From assembly GCA_963706385.1 (NCBI GenBank), contig OY970153.1, forward strand, positions 1 through 64,000: 64,000 bases of DNA, given 5' to 3'. The position numbers and the translations under genes were made by a program. The DNA comes from Poindextera sp963706385. Its GTDB lineage: Bacteria; Pseudomonadota; Alphaproteobacteria; Caulobacterales; Caulobacteraceae. Below, one piece after another: positions 19,419 through 28,268 of the stretch. The notes beneath the pieces were generated by a model that worked only from the letters and a program-made list of their open reading frames with translations, was not told the origin of the DNA and did not search any database. Positions within the stretch are counted from its first letter, which is position 1. Each line of letters opens with the position of its first letter.

Positions 19419-19686
19419 GCGGCCCCTGCCATCCCGCGCGGGACGCTGATTTGTGATCGCAGCAGGATCGCGCCGCGCCCCCCGCGGCGTCAAGCGAATG
19501 GGTGGAGGTCAACACAGTCAGGCGTGGCGCCGATCAAGCGCTCCGCCTTTAGATCACAGGCCGGCAAATCGCGCGGGCGCGAACGACCCGGTTGTAGCCT
19601 GGGGGCGTCTTTTGGAATGTGGGATAGCAGCTATATATCAGCTTGGCCGATCATCCCGTCGGCCGAGCCCTGGAGCGCCCGCCTGG
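19419..19686. promoter_or_regulatory. Divergent promoter region with two TGTGATCACA-like operators
   Basis: The gap between the PuuA-PuuB operon and the GntR regulator. TGTGATCGCA at 19452-19461 differs by one base from the palindrome found near the TonB receptor; TTAGATCACA at 19549-19558 keeps one full half-site (GATCACA). Placement on both sides of a divergent regulator-target pair is the classical arrangement for an autoregulated GntR repressor. No other gene is seen here. Confidence 0.55.
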
Positions 19687-20394
19687 ATGCCGACCGCCGC
19701 GATGTCAGACAAGACCGCCGTCAAGGCCCCGCCCGGGGCGCCCGAACCGCCCGGCCTGCCGGTGCTGCACGCCAGCATCTACGAGGAGCTCCGCCGGCGG
19801 ATGATCACCGGCAAGATCGTTCCGGGGATCGGGCTTTCGACCCGCGGCCTGGCGCTGGAGATGGGCGTCAGCCAGATGCCGGTGCGCGACGCGCTGAGCC
19901 GGCTGGCCGCCGAGGGGGCGGTGGCGATCCGCTCCAAGCGCAGGATCGAAGTGCCGGCGATGACCGCCGAGCGGTTCACCGACCTGCTGGACTGCCGGCT
20001 GCTGCTCGAGCCCGAGGCCGCGGTGCTGGCCCTGCCGCACATCACGCCCGCGCGGCTCAAGGCGCTGCGCGAGATCGACGCGCACCTCGACGCGGCGATG
20101 GAGAACGGCGATGTGATCGGCTATATGGAATGCAACTTCGCCTTCCACTTCAACATCTACCGCGCCAACGAGCGGCCGATCCTGAACCGGCTGATCGAGG
20201 CCCTGTGGCTGCAGTTCGGCCCGTTCATGCGGGTGGTCTACGGCCGCTTCGGCACCGCCAACCTGATCGACCAGCACCGTATCGCCCTCGACGCCATCGA
20301 GGCCCGCGACGCCGAGGCGCTGCGCCGCGCGATCGCCTCCGACATCGCCGACGGCATGGGCCTGATCGGCCGCAGCAGTTGGACGGAGCAGTAG
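19687..20394 (+). CDS. GntR-family transcriptional regulator, FCD (FadR-like) subfamily
   Basis: 235 aa. N-terminal winged helix-turn-helix (about 24-85) with YEELRRRMITGKI, LALEMGVSQMPVRDALSRL and an arginine-rich wing; C-terminal all-helical FCD effector domain with the metal-ligand-like acidic and histidine residues (AFHFNIYRA, DQHRIALDAI). GGAG at 19672 favours ATG 19687; ATG 19702 is an alternative. It is divergent from the PuuA-PuuB-like operon and is the best candidate to bind TGTGATCACA sites at all three synthetase loci. Effector probably a polyamine or gamma-glutamyl derivative (inference). Confidence 0.9.
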   Translation: MPTAAMSDKTAVKAPPGAPEPPGLPVLHASIYEELRRRMITGKIVPGIGLSTRGLALEMGVSQMPVRDALSRLAAEGAVAIRSKRRIEVPAMTAERFTDLLDCRLLLEPEAAVLALPHITPARLKALREIDAHLDAAMENGDVIGYMECNFAFHFNIYRANERPILNRLIEALWLQFGPFMRVVYGRFGTANLIDQHRIALDAIEARDAEALRRAIASDIADGMGLIGRSSWTEQ

Positions 20395-20399
20395 CGCGC

Positions 20400-20632
20400 T
20401 AGATCACGATGATTTTGGATTGAATCAATCCAAAATCAGGAACGTGATCGATTTTAATGGCTTAGAGCGGGATCAATGCGGAAAACCGGCGTCCGCTTTT
20501 CCGCATCCCGCTCTAGTGGATCGTAGCAAACGGATGGTTCCCATCCGTTTGTGGTCCGATCCACTAAATTCAAACGCTTGTGGTGCGTCTCGCAAACGGA
20601 TGCGGGAGGCATCCGTTTGAGTCGCACCACTA
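20400..20632. repeat. Cluster of four tandem palindromic repeats
   Basis: Four consecutive imperfect hairpins fill the gap before the histidine kinase gene. (1) 20402-20449: GATCACG with CGTGATC, enclosing a perfect GATTTTGGATTG/CAATCCAAAATC stem. (2) 20463-20515: TAGAGCGGGAT with ATCCCGCTCTA. (3) 20515-20566: TAGTGGATCG with CGATCCACTA. (4) about 20580-20632: GTGGTGCG with CGCACCAC. Units 3 and 4 share CAAACGGATG/CATCCGTTTG arms. Unit ends (TAGAGC, TAGATC) match those of the repeats at 53143 and 63592. They look like a mobile or dispersed palindromic family; no protein is encoded. Confidence 0.8.
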
Positions 20633-20725
20633 GCCGCTCGCCCGGTCCGGCTGTTCGGCGCGTCGGCGACTGGCGTCAATAGAAATTTAGCAGCCGCGCG
20701 GGATTATGGCCGTCGGGGGTGCCCG

Positions 20726-22204
20726 ATGATTGCGTCCGTATATAAAACAGCCCTAGATAAATATTATCGCCGGAATTACGGCGATCAGCTTCCGACCCGT
20801 CTCGGCAGCGTCGCGGTCGCGTGCGTGCTGACCAGCTATTTCGGGGTCTGGTCCTGGGTTTGCGCGGCGCTTTGGGGCGTGGGTTATCTGGCCGGCGAGC
20901 TGGCGCTGATCGTCTGGTGGGCCAAAATACAACCCCGTTTGAATTCGCCGGAAAAAGCGAAAATAATCCGGTTGCAGACCGAATTGATCGCCTTGACCAG
21001 TCTTTTATGCACGATTTCGGCGATCCCGTTCTTATTTACCCCATTCGGAAATCAAGAAGGCAAAATTTTAGGGGTGACGGTCAGCGCCGTCATCCTGATG
21101 GTCATTTCCACCCAACAAAATTTGCGCAAAAACATGTTTTATGTCACCGCGCCGGCGGGATCAATTGCGTTGATCGCAAATTTAGCCAGCTTGGGACACG
21201 GACTGACGTCATTTATATTTGTTTTTCTTGGAATATGTTTTGTGATCAACGCAAGGTCCTTGCAGGTCGGGGGCTCCGATGTGTTTCTGGATTTGATCAA
21301 GCTGCAGGTGGAGGCCGAGAAGGCGAACCAGGCCAAGAGCGAGTTTTTGGCCACCATGAGCCACGAGATACGCACGCCGCTGAACGGGGTGCTGGGGATG
21401 GTGCAGGCGATGGGCCGCGATCCCCTGCCGAAGCGGCAGCGTGAGCGGCTGGCGGTGATCGGCCAGTCCAGCAAAACCCTGCTGACCATCCTGAACGACA
21501 TTCTGGACCTCTCGAAGATCGAAGCCGGCAAGCTGGAGCTGGAGGCCGCGGATTTCGATATCGAGCGGCTGGCGCTGGCCGCTCGCGCGACGTTCGGCCC
21601 CGAGGCGGAAGCCAAGGGCCTGGACTTCGCCGTCGAGGTGGACGCACGGGCGAGGGGCGCCTACCGGGGCGATCCGATCCGCGTGCGCCAGATCATCGAC
21701 AATCTGATCTCCAACGCGCTGAAATTCACCAGCGCCGGATCGGTGCGGGTGGACATCGGCCTTTCGGACGGCGGGCTGAGGATCTCGGTGTCGGACACCG
21801 GGATGGGCATGGCGCCCGGCCAGATCGAGCGGCTGTTCGACAAGTTCGTCCAGGCCGACTCCTCGATGACGAGACAGTTCGGCGGAACCGGCCTGGGCCT
21901 GTCGATCTGCCGAGAACTCTGCACCGCCATGGGCGGCGAGATCACCGCACGGAGCGAGTTGGGCGGCGGAAGCTGCTTCATCGTCGACTCTGCCCCTGGC
22001 GCGGGTCGCCGGTGGGCGGGCGGACGCGATAGCGGAAGCGGCGTTGGCGGGGGCCGGGCTCGATGCGCGATCGCTTCGGATCCTGGCCGCCGAGGACAAT
22101 GCGGTGAACCAGCTCGTGCTGAAGACCTTGCTGGGCCAGGTCGGGATCGATCCGACGATCGTCGCCAACGGCGAGGAAGCGGTCGCGGCCTGGGAGCGGG
22201 ATGA
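20726..22204 (+). CDS. Hybrid sensor histidine kinase, N-terminal part (frame broken near 21989)
   Basis: Membrane kinase. Residues 25-175 hold about six hydrophobic segments and look like an integral sensor. HisKA follows with phospho-acceptor His213 in MSHEIRTPLNG, then HATPase_c with N box (DNLISNALKF), G1 (DTGMGM) and G2 (GGTGLGLSI). After GGGSCFIVD the frame becomes low-complexity and ends at 22204, whereas the adjacent +1 frame continues into a receiver domain. Removing one base at 21988-21989 would restore a 581-aa hybrid kinase ending at 22472. The first 550 bp are clearly AT-richer than the rest. Confidence 0.85.
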   Translation: MIASVYKTALDKYYRRNYGDQLPTRLGSVAVACVLTSYFGVWSWVCAALWGVGYLAGELALIVWWAKIQPRLNSPEKAKIIRLQTELIALTSLLCTISAIPFLFTPFGNQEGKILGVTVSAVILMVISTQQNLRKNMFYVTAPAGSIALIANLASLGHGLTSFIFVFLGICFVINARSLQVGGSDVFLDLIKLQVEAEKANQAKSEFLATMSHEIRTPLNGVLGMVQAMGRDPLPKRQRERLAVIGQSSKTLLTILNDILDLSKIEAGKLELEAADFDIERLALAARATFGPEAEAKGLDFAVEVDARARGAYRGDPIRVRQIIDNLISNALKFTSAGSVRVDIGLSDGGLRISVSDTGMGMAPGQIERLFDKFVQADSSMTRQFGGTGLGLSICRELCTAMGGEITARSELGGGSCFIVDSAPGAGRRWAGGRDSGSGVGGGRARCAIASDPGRRGQCGEPARAEDLAGPGRDRSDDRRQRRGSGRGLGAG

Positions 22205-22472
22205 CTGGGACGTGATCTTGATGGATGTGCAGATGCCGGTGATGGACGGGACCACGGCCACGCGCCTGATCCGTCGCCGCGAAGCCGAGACCGGGCGGCC
22301 GGCGACGCCGATCATCGCGCTGACCGCCAACGCCATGACCCATCAGGCGGAGGGCTATCTCGCCGCCGGCATGAACGGCTTCGTGGCCAAGCCGATCGAG
22401 GTGGCGCAGCTGTTCGCGGCGATCGACGCGGCGGTTCGGGGCCAGGCCGCCGACGCCGCCGCCGCGGCCTGA
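22044..22472 (+). CDS. Receiver domain, C-terminal part of the frameshifted hybrid kinase
   Basis: 142 aa reading frame starting at TTG 22044, overlapping the end of the kinase frame. It is a complete receiver: AAEDN, phospho-acceptor in ILMDVQMPVMDG, and the conserved lysine in VAKPIEV. No ribosome site precedes 22044, and the upstream codons in this frame (LARVAGGRADAIAEA) continue naturally from the kinase's ATPase domain. I take it as the third domain of the same hybrid kinase, separated by one extra base, not an independent gene. Confidence 0.75.
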   Translation: MAGAGLDARSLRILAAEDNAVNQLVLKTLLGQVGIDPTIVANGEEAVAAWERDDWDVILMDVQMPVMDGTTATRLIRRREAETGRPATPIIALTANAMTHQAEGYLAAGMNGFVAKPIEVAQLFAAIDAAVRGQAADAAAAA

Positions 22473-22479
22473 TCGCGCC

Positions 22480-23724
22480 TCAGAGTCGCCGGGGAATGCG
22501 CGCCGGCAGGCCGCGGTAGGCGCGCAGCAGACAGGTCTTCACCCGCACCGGCGCGCCGACAACCTCGATCGCGGGGAAGCGCTTGAGAATTTCCTCCCAG
22601 ACGATGCGCAACTGCATTTCGGCCAGGCGATTGCCCACGCAGCGGTGGATGCCGAAGCCGAACGACAGGTGCTGGCGCGGGCGCTCGCGGTCGATGATGA
22701 AGGCGTCGGGATGGTCGATCGCGGTCTCGTCGCGGTTGCCCGAGGCGTACCACATGATGACCTTGTCGCCCTTGCGGATCAGCTTGCCGCCGAACTCGAT
22801 GTCGCTCAGCGCCGTGCGCCGCATGTGGGCGATGGGGGTCTGCCAGCGGATGATCTCGGGAACCATGCTGGCTACCAGGTCATGGTCGGCGCGCAGCTTC
22901 TCGTACTGCTCGGGGTGCCGGTTGAGCGCCAGCAGCCCGCCGGTGATCGAATTGCGGGTGGTGTCGTTGCCGCCGACGATCAGGAGCAGGATGTTGCCCA
23001 GAAATTCCATCGGCGGCATGTCGCGCGTCGCCTCGCCATGGGCCAGCATCGAGATCAGATCGCCCGCTGGTGCACCGTTGGCGCGCGCGTCCCACAGCCC
23101 TTGGAAATAGGCGGCGCATTCGCGCAGCTCCGCGCGCACGCCCTCGTCGCTCATATCGGTGGTGGCCAGATCCGACCAGCGGGTCAGCTTGCGCCGCTCC
23201 TCGAAGGGAAAGTCGAACAATGTGGCCAGCATCTGGGTGGTCAGCTCGATCGACACCCGGTCGACCCAGTCGAAGGTCTCTCCGATCGGCAACGCGTCCA
23301 ATATCCGGCCCGCGCGCTCGCGGATGATCGGCTCCATCGCCTCCAGGCGCGAGGGGGCCAGCGCCGGGCTGATCACCTTGCGTTGGGCGTCGTGCTTGGG
23401 CGGGTCCATCGAGATGAAGTTCTCGATCTCGAAGCCGGCGGACTGGTCGCCGATCGCCACCCCGCCTTGCGAGGAGAACACGCTGGCGTTGGTGTCGACC
23501 TCCATGATGTCGCGGTAGCGGGTGATCGACCAGTAGGGGCCGAACCTGCTCTCGGCGGTGAAATGGACCGGGGCCTCATGGCGCAGGCGCTCGAAGAACG
23601 GCCAGATGGTGTCGTCACGGAACCGCTCGCCCAGGCTCAGGTCGATCCGCTCCAGCGGCGTCGCATAGGCCTCCTCGCGCGCGGCCTCGATCAGGCTGAA
23701 GTCACCGTCGCCCATCGCGGTCAT
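22480..23724 (-). CDS. Cytochrome P450
   Basis: 414 aa soluble bacterial class I P450. I-helix oxygen-binding motif GGNDTTRN, K-helix EIIRW (ExxR), and the heme loop FGFGIHRCVGNRLAE with thiolate Cys362. It needs ferredoxin and reductase, which are not nearby. ATG 23724 overlaps the stop of the acyl-CoA synthetase by ATGA, so the two are coupled; this pairing suggests oxidation of a CoA-activated or free lipid, terpenoid or steroid acid. The open frame upstream belongs to another frame of the synthetase gene. Confidence 0.93.
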   Translation of the reverse strand: MTAMGDGDFSLIEAAREEAYATPLERIDLSLGERFRDDTIWPFFERLRHEAPVHFTAESRFGPYWSITRYRDIMEVDTNASVFSSQGGVAIGDQSAGFEIENFISMDPPKHDAQRKVISPALAPSRLEAMEPIIRERAGRILDALPIGETFDWVDRVSIELTTQMLATLFDFPFEERRKLTRWSDLATTDMSDEGVRAELRECAAYFQGLWDARANGAPAGDLISMLAHGEATRDMPPMEFLGNILLLIVGGNDTTRNSITGGLLALNRHPEQYEKLRADHDLVASMVPEIIRWQTPIAHMRRTALSDIEFGGKLIRKGDKVIMWYASGNRDETAIDHPDAFIIDRERPRQHLSFGFGIHRCVGNRLAEMQLRIVWEEILKRFPAIEVVGAPVRVKTCLLRAYRGLPARIPRRL

Positions 23725-25334
23725 TCCCGCTTGAACTCGCCGCCGACGAACCGGTCGCGCAGCACGAATTTCTGGATCTTGCCGGAGCCGGTCAGCGGCC
23801 AGTCCTGGACTTCGATCCAGTGCGCCGGGGTCTTCTGCGGCGCCAGCCGCTCGCGGCAATGGGCGATCAGCGCGGCACGGTCGAGCCGGGCGCCCGGCTC
23901 GAGCCGCACGAAGCCGAGCACGATCTCGCCCCAGCGCTCGTCCGGCGCGCCGACGACGGCGACCTCGGCCACGTCGGGGTGTTCGAGCAGCACGTTCTCG
24001 ATCTCGACCGGGAACAGGTTTTCGCCGCCGCGGATGATCATCTCCTTGACCCGGCCGGTGACCCGCACATAGCCGCGCGCATCCATCGCGCCGAGGTCCC
24101 CGGTGTGCAGCCAGCCGTCGGCGTCGATCGCGCCGGCGGTGGCGGTCGGATTGTCGTTGTACTCCCGCATCAGGCAGTAGCCGCGCGCGCAGATCTCGCC
24201 GACGACGTCCACCGGGACGACCTGGTTGGTCGCGGGATCGCGGATGGATATCTCGGTTTGCGGCAGCGCCTGTCCGACCGTGTCGCACAGGTCGGCCAGC
24301 GCGTCGCCCGTCTGGGTCTGGGTGACGACCGGCGAGCTTTCGGTCTGGCCATAGACGGTCTGGAAATCACAATCGAACACCGAGCGGACGCGGCGGACCA
24401 GTTCAGGCGGCACGCTGGAGCCGCCGGAAATCACCAGCTTCACCGAAGACAGATCGCGCGGCCTGGCTGCCTGCGCCTCCAGCATGGCGGTCAGCATGGT
24501 GGGCACGCCCAGCAGCAGGTCGGTGCGCTCGGCCTCGATCAGGTCCAGCATCCGCGCCGGGTCGAACAGCTTGCAGATGATCATCCGGCAGCCGAACTGC
24601 ACTGAACCCAGCGTCAGGCAACCGCAGCCCGCGGTATGAAACATCGGCATGAAGTTGAGCACGCTCTCGCCTTGCGCCGCCCCGCCCCTGGCGAACACCA
24701 GGCGGGCGTTGTTGGTCACCCCCCGGTGGCGCAGCACCGCGCCCTTGGGAAACCCGGTGGTGCCGGAGGTGTATTGCACCTGCGCCGGATCGTCCGGCGC
24801 CACCTCGGGCAGGGGGCTGGAGGCGGAGGCCTGGGCGTACAGCGCCGCGGCGTCCTCCATGTCGACGATTTCGCGCAGGACGGGCATTTCCGTCGCCACC
24901 TCGGCGGCGATGCGGGCCATCGGGTTGCCGCGGTATTCGCCGACCATGAACAGGCCGACCGAGCGGGACTGCTCCAGCACGAACTTCAGTTCGCGCGGCC
25001 GGTAGGCGGGATTGGCGGTGACCAGGGTCAGGCCGGCGAGCGCGGCGGCGTATTCGAGGATCACCCACTCGGGGATGTTCGGCGCCCATACCGCGATCCG
25101 CTCGCCCGGGCGGTAGCGCGAGGCCAGCGCGTGGGCCAGGCGCTCCGCGTCGGCCAACAGTTCGGCGTAGGTCCAGCGCCGCCGGAGCGCGCCGGCCATG
25201 TCCGCCTCGATCAGCGCTTCGGAGTCAGGCGATCGTTCGGCCTGGGCGCGCAGCACGCCGCCGACCGTGGTTTCCAGCACGACATCGTCGTCCTGGGCCG
25301 GGAAATAGGCTTGCGAGAAACTGACGTCGTACAA
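23721..25334 (-). CDS. AMP-dependent acyl-CoA synthetase/ligase
   Basis: 537 aa ANL-family enzyme. Motifs YTSGTTGFPKGA, YGQTESSPV, GDLGAMDARGYVRV and RGGENLFPVEIE are present, with the catalytic lysine in GSGKIQKF near the C-terminus. The probable start is TTG at 25334, 8 bp after GGGAGG; no ATG or GTG lies close by in frame. First gene of a two-gene unit with the P450. Substrate unknown. Confidence 0.88.
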   Translation of the reverse strand: MYDVSFSQAYFPAQDDDVVLETTVGGVLRAQAERSPDSEALIEADMAGALRRRWTYAELLADAERLAHALASRYRPGERIAVWAPNIPEWVILEYAAALAGLTLVTANPAYRPRELKFVLEQSRSVGLFMVGEYRGNPMARIAAEVATEMPVLREIVDMEDAAALYAQASASSPLPEVAPDDPAQVQYTSGTTGFPKGAVLRHRGVTNNARLVFARGGAAQGESVLNFMPMFHTAGCGCLTLGSVQFGCRMIICKLFDPARMLDLIEAERTDLLLGVPTMLTAMLEAQAARPRDLSSVKLVISGGSSVPPELVRRVRSVFDCDFQTVYGQTESSPVVTQTQTGDALADLCDTVGQALPQTEISIRDPATNQVVPVDVVGEICARGYCLMREYNDNPTATAGAIDADGWLHTGDLGAMDARGYVRVTGRVKEMIIRGGENLFPVEIENVLLEHPDVAEVAVVGAPDERWGEIVLGFVRLEPGARLDRAALIAHCRERLAPQKTPAHWIEVQDWPLTGSGKIQKFVLRDRFVGGEFKRE

Positions 25335-25416
25335 GGCCCCGCCTCCCCACGGCGATGGATTTGCCTCGACGATAGCATCGCATCCGCGCGCCAGCGAGCC
25401 GTGACGCGTGTAGGCC

Positions 25417-25920
25417 TCAGGGCTTCGAGGCCAAATCCGGCTTGCCGCTGTCCAGGTCCACCGGCACCGAGACGTGCTCCTGGACGACGACCCACGCGCC
25501 ATTGAGCTTGCGGTAGACGTCGGTGACGCGGACGACCATCTCCATCTTGACGCCTTTCGGGTCGACGCCCGACATGGTCTGGATGCTGTGGCCGTAACCG
25601 GTCGCGCCGTCGGTCGTGACCGCCAGATCGTTGACCTCGAAGCGGATCGGTCCGACGAACCCGGCGAGGAATCCTTGCCAGTCCGCGCGATAGGCGGCCG
25701 CGCCGACGTATTGCCGGGGCGGGACGACGTCGAACACGAAAACGTCGGGCGCATAGGTCTTCATGACCCCGTCGAGGTCCCGCGCGGCGACCGCGGCGGC
25801 GAAGCGGCCTTCGAGGACGCGGATCTGCGCTTCGTCCGCGGACTGGGCGTGGGCGGCCATCGGCAGGCCGAACGCGGCCCCGGCCGCGCCGGCGATGAGG
25901 AAACAGGTGAGCTTGTTCAT
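25417..25920 (-). CDS. Exported NTF2-like protein (SnoaL/DUF4440 type)
   Basis: 167 aa. Signal peptide residues 1-25 (PMAAHA cleavage). The mature part is one cone-shaped NTF2-like domain: RVLEGRFAAAVAARDLDGVMKTYAPDV at the start, WQGFLAGFVGPI, and ending in MVVRVTDVYRKLNGAWVVVQEH. Such domains bind small molecules or act as simple enzymes; no catalytic residue can be named. GGAGGG precedes ATG 25920. Confidence 0.85.
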   Translation of the reverse strand: MNKLTCFLIAGAAGAAFGLPMAAHAQSADEAQIRVLEGRFAAAVAARDLDGVMKTYAPDVFVFDVVPPRQYVGAAAYRADWQGFLAGFVGPIRFEVNDLAVTTDGATGYGHSIQTMSGVDPKGVKMEMVVRVTDVYRKLNGAWVVVQEHVSVPVDLDSGKPDLASKP

Positions 25921-26103
25921 GCTGGACCCTCCGAATTGCGTGGTTGTTCGTCTACACTTGGTCGTGAGGCCGCGAACGGACGCGAAGCGTCGGCCATTCG
26001 CCGCAAACGGTCGCGACGAGGTTACGCAACCGACCACTGCCGCGCCAGCTTGTCACCCGGAACGGTTGTCGGCAAGTCGCGGCTGGACGCGCCGCTGGCC
26101 GAC

Positions 26104-27495
26104 CTACGCCGCCGCGTCCAGCGCGCGCAACGCCGGCTCGGCCTCGTCCAGCGCGACGCGGATGGTGTCGACCAGCCGGTCGATCTCGGCGTGGCTGATG
26201 ATCAGCGGCGGGCTCATCACGATCGAGTCGCGCACCGCGCGGACCATCAGGCCGTGCTTGATGCACAGGTCTCGGACCATCAGGCCGGCCGGCCCCTCCT
26301 TGCCGCCGAACCGCTCGCGGGTTGCCTTGCGCGCGACGATCTCGACCGCCCCGATCAGGCCGAGCGAGCGGGCCTCGCCGACCAGCGGATGCTCGGCGAG
26401 CTTGGCCAGGGCGCGGGCGAGGTAGGGGCCGGTGTCGCTGGCCGTGCGCTCGACCAGCCCCTCGCGCTGCATGATCTCGATGTTCTTCAGCGCCACGGCC
26501 GCGGCGGTCGGATGGCCGGAATAGGTGTAGCCGTGCACGAAATCGCCGCCGACCTCGCGCAGCGCCTCGACGATATGGTCCGCCACCCCGACGGCGGAGA
26601 TCGGCAAATAGCCGCTCGACAGGCCCTTGGCCATCGAGACCAGGTCCGGCCGGACGCCGTAGTGCTGGAAGCCGAACCAGCGGCCCAGCCGCCCGAAGCC
26701 GCAGATCACCTCGTCGCAGACCAGCAGGATTCCATATTTGCGGCAGATCGCCTCGATCCGCGGCCAATAGCTGTCGGGCGGAATGATCACCCCGCCGGCG
26801 CCCTGCACCGGCTCGCCGACGAAGGCCGCGACGTTCTCCGGGCCGACTTCGAGGATCCGCTGTTCGACCGCGTCGGCCGCCCGCTCGCCGAACGCCGCGG
26901 GGTCCTCGCCGAAGCCCTCGCCGAACGGATAGGGCTGCATGACGTGCTCGAAGCCGGGCACCCAGGGGCCGCCTTGGTCGTGCATGTGCTTCATCCCGCC
27001 CAGGCTGACGCCGGCGATGGTCGAGCCGTGGTAGCCGTTGACCCGGGCGATGATGACGTTGCGGTTCGGCTGGCCCTTGATCTGCCAGTAGTAGCGGGCC
27101 AGGCGGATGATGGTGTCGATCGCCTCCGAGCCGGAATTGTTGAAGAAAACGTGTTGCAGGTCGCCGCCCAGGAGCTCGGCGATCTTGGCCGCCAGCAGCA
27201 CGGTGGTCGGGGCCGCGGTCTTGAAGAAGGTGTTGTAGTAGGCCAGCTCCAGCATCTGGTCGTAGGCGGCCTTGGCCAGCTCCTCGCGGCCGTAGCCGAC
27301 CTGGACGCACCACAGCCCGGCCATGCCGTCCAATAGGCCGACGCCGTCGCCGTCATAGATGGTGCAGCCCTCGGCGCGGGTGATGATCCGGCTGCCGCCG
27401 AGCTCGCGCATCAGCCGGTGATCCTGATGGGCCGGCAGGTGGTGGGCGACGTCCAGGCGGCGAAGCTCGGCGATGTCGTAATTGCGAAGGGTCAC
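26104..27495 (-). CDS. Class III PLP-dependent aminotransferase (putrescine/GABA:pyruvate type)
   Basis: 463 aa. Conserved FFNNSGSEAIDT (PLP phosphate site), NGYHGST, CDEVICGFGR and Schiff-base Lys290 in SMAKGLSSGY. Closest in feel to the SpuC/omega-aminotransferase group that removes the terminal amine of putrescine or GABA. The start is GTG 27495, overlapping the stop of the PuuD-like gene as GTGA, with GAGGA upstream. Last gene of the GS-Pot-PuuD operon, consistent with the end of polyamine breakdown to succinate semialdehyde. Confidence 0.88.
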   Translation of the reverse strand: MTLRNYDIAELRRLDVAHHLPAHQDHRLMRELGGSRIITRAEGCTIYDGDGVGLLDGMAGLWCVQVGYGREELAKAAYDQMLELAYYNTFFKTAAPTTVLLAAKIAELLGGDLQHVFFNNSGSEAIDTIIRLARYYWQIKGQPNRNVIIARVNGYHGSTIAGVSLGGMKHMHDQGGPWVPGFEHVMQPYPFGEGFGEDPAAFGERAADAVEQRILEVGPENVAAFVGEPVQGAGGVIIPPDSYWPRIEAICRKYGILLVCDEVICGFGRLGRWFGFQHYGVRPDLVSMAKGLSSGYLPISAVGVADHIVEALREVGGDFVHGYTYSGHPTAAAVALKNIEIMQREGLVERTASDTGPYLARALAKLAEHPLVGEARSLGLIGAVEIVARKATRERFGGKEGPAGLMVRDLCIKHGLMVRAVRDSIVMSPPLIISHAEIDRLVDTIRVALDEAEPALRALDAAA

Positions 27496-28268
27496 TTGGG
27501 TGTCCTCGGGTCGGAATGGGTGGCCTCGCCGCGCAGGGCGCGGCCGAGCAGCCGGAAGAAGGCTTGGGAATCGGCATTGGCGTCGGTGCGCCATTCGGGA
27601 TGCCACTGCACGGCCAGCACGGCCGAGCCGTTGACGCGGGCCGAGACCGCCTCGACCACCCCGTCGGGGGCGGTGGCCTCGATGGTCAGGCCCTCGCCCA
27701 ACCGCCCGACGCCCTGATAGTGGACCGAATTGACCCTCAAGGTCTCGCGTCCGAGGCCGCGGCTGAGCACCCCGCCCGGGGTCAGGGCCACCGCGTGCTC
27801 GTGCTCGAACATCGCGTCGAACGGCACGCCGTCGGGCGCGTGGTGGGCGATCAGGTCGGGATGGCGGCTGGCGTCGCGGCGCAGCGTGCCGCCGAAGGCG
27901 ACGTTCAGCTCCTGCAGGCCCCGGCAGATGCCGAACACCGGCTTGCCCAGTTCGATCATCGCCGCGATCAGGCCGGCGGTCATGGCGTCGCGCCCGACGT
28001 CGAACGGTCCCTCGGCGTCCTCGGCGTCGCCGTGGCCGTAGCGGTCGGGAGCGATGTTGGACGGGCTGCCGGTCAACAGCAGGCCGTCGAGCCGGGGGGC
28101 GACCTCGCGTGCGCTCATCAGCTCGGGCAGGGCCGGGACCAGCAATCCGGCGACGTCGGCGTAGCGCAGCGCGGCGACCACATAGCGGTTCATCACCGCC
28201 TGGGCCGGCTCGGTCCCGATGGCGCGGGTGCAGCAGGCGACGCCGAGGACGGGGCGGGCGCCGGTCAT
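27492..28268 (-). CDS. Gamma-glutamyl-gamma-aminobutyrate hydrolase family protein (PuuD-like)
   Basis: 258 aa class I glutamine-amidotransferase-like hydrolase (peptidase C26). Nucleophile Cys115 in FGICRGLQELN and the His/Glu pair in VQWHPEW (His223, Glu225) complete the triad. PuuD releases glutamate from gamma-glutamyl-GABA. ATGA overlap with the upstream transporter ATPase and GTGA overlap with the aminotransferase show tight coupling. Confidence 0.9.
   Translation of the reverse strand: MTGARPVLGVACCTRAIGTEPAQAVMNRYVVAALRYADVAGLLVPALPELMSAREVAPRLDGLLLTGSPSNIAPDRYGHGDAEDAEGPFDVGRDAMTAGLIAAMIELGKPVFGICRGLQELNVAFGGTLRRDASRHPDLIAHHAPDGVPFDAMFEHEHAVALTPGGVLSRGLGRETLRVNSVHYQGVGRLGEGLTIEATAPDGVVEAVSARVNGSAVLAVQWHPEWRTDANADSQAFFRLLGRALRGEATHSDPRTPK

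Noticed and set aside
20400..20632. CRISPR array
   Set aside because: Units are self-complementary and unequal, with no unique spacers between identical repeats, and no cas genes are present.
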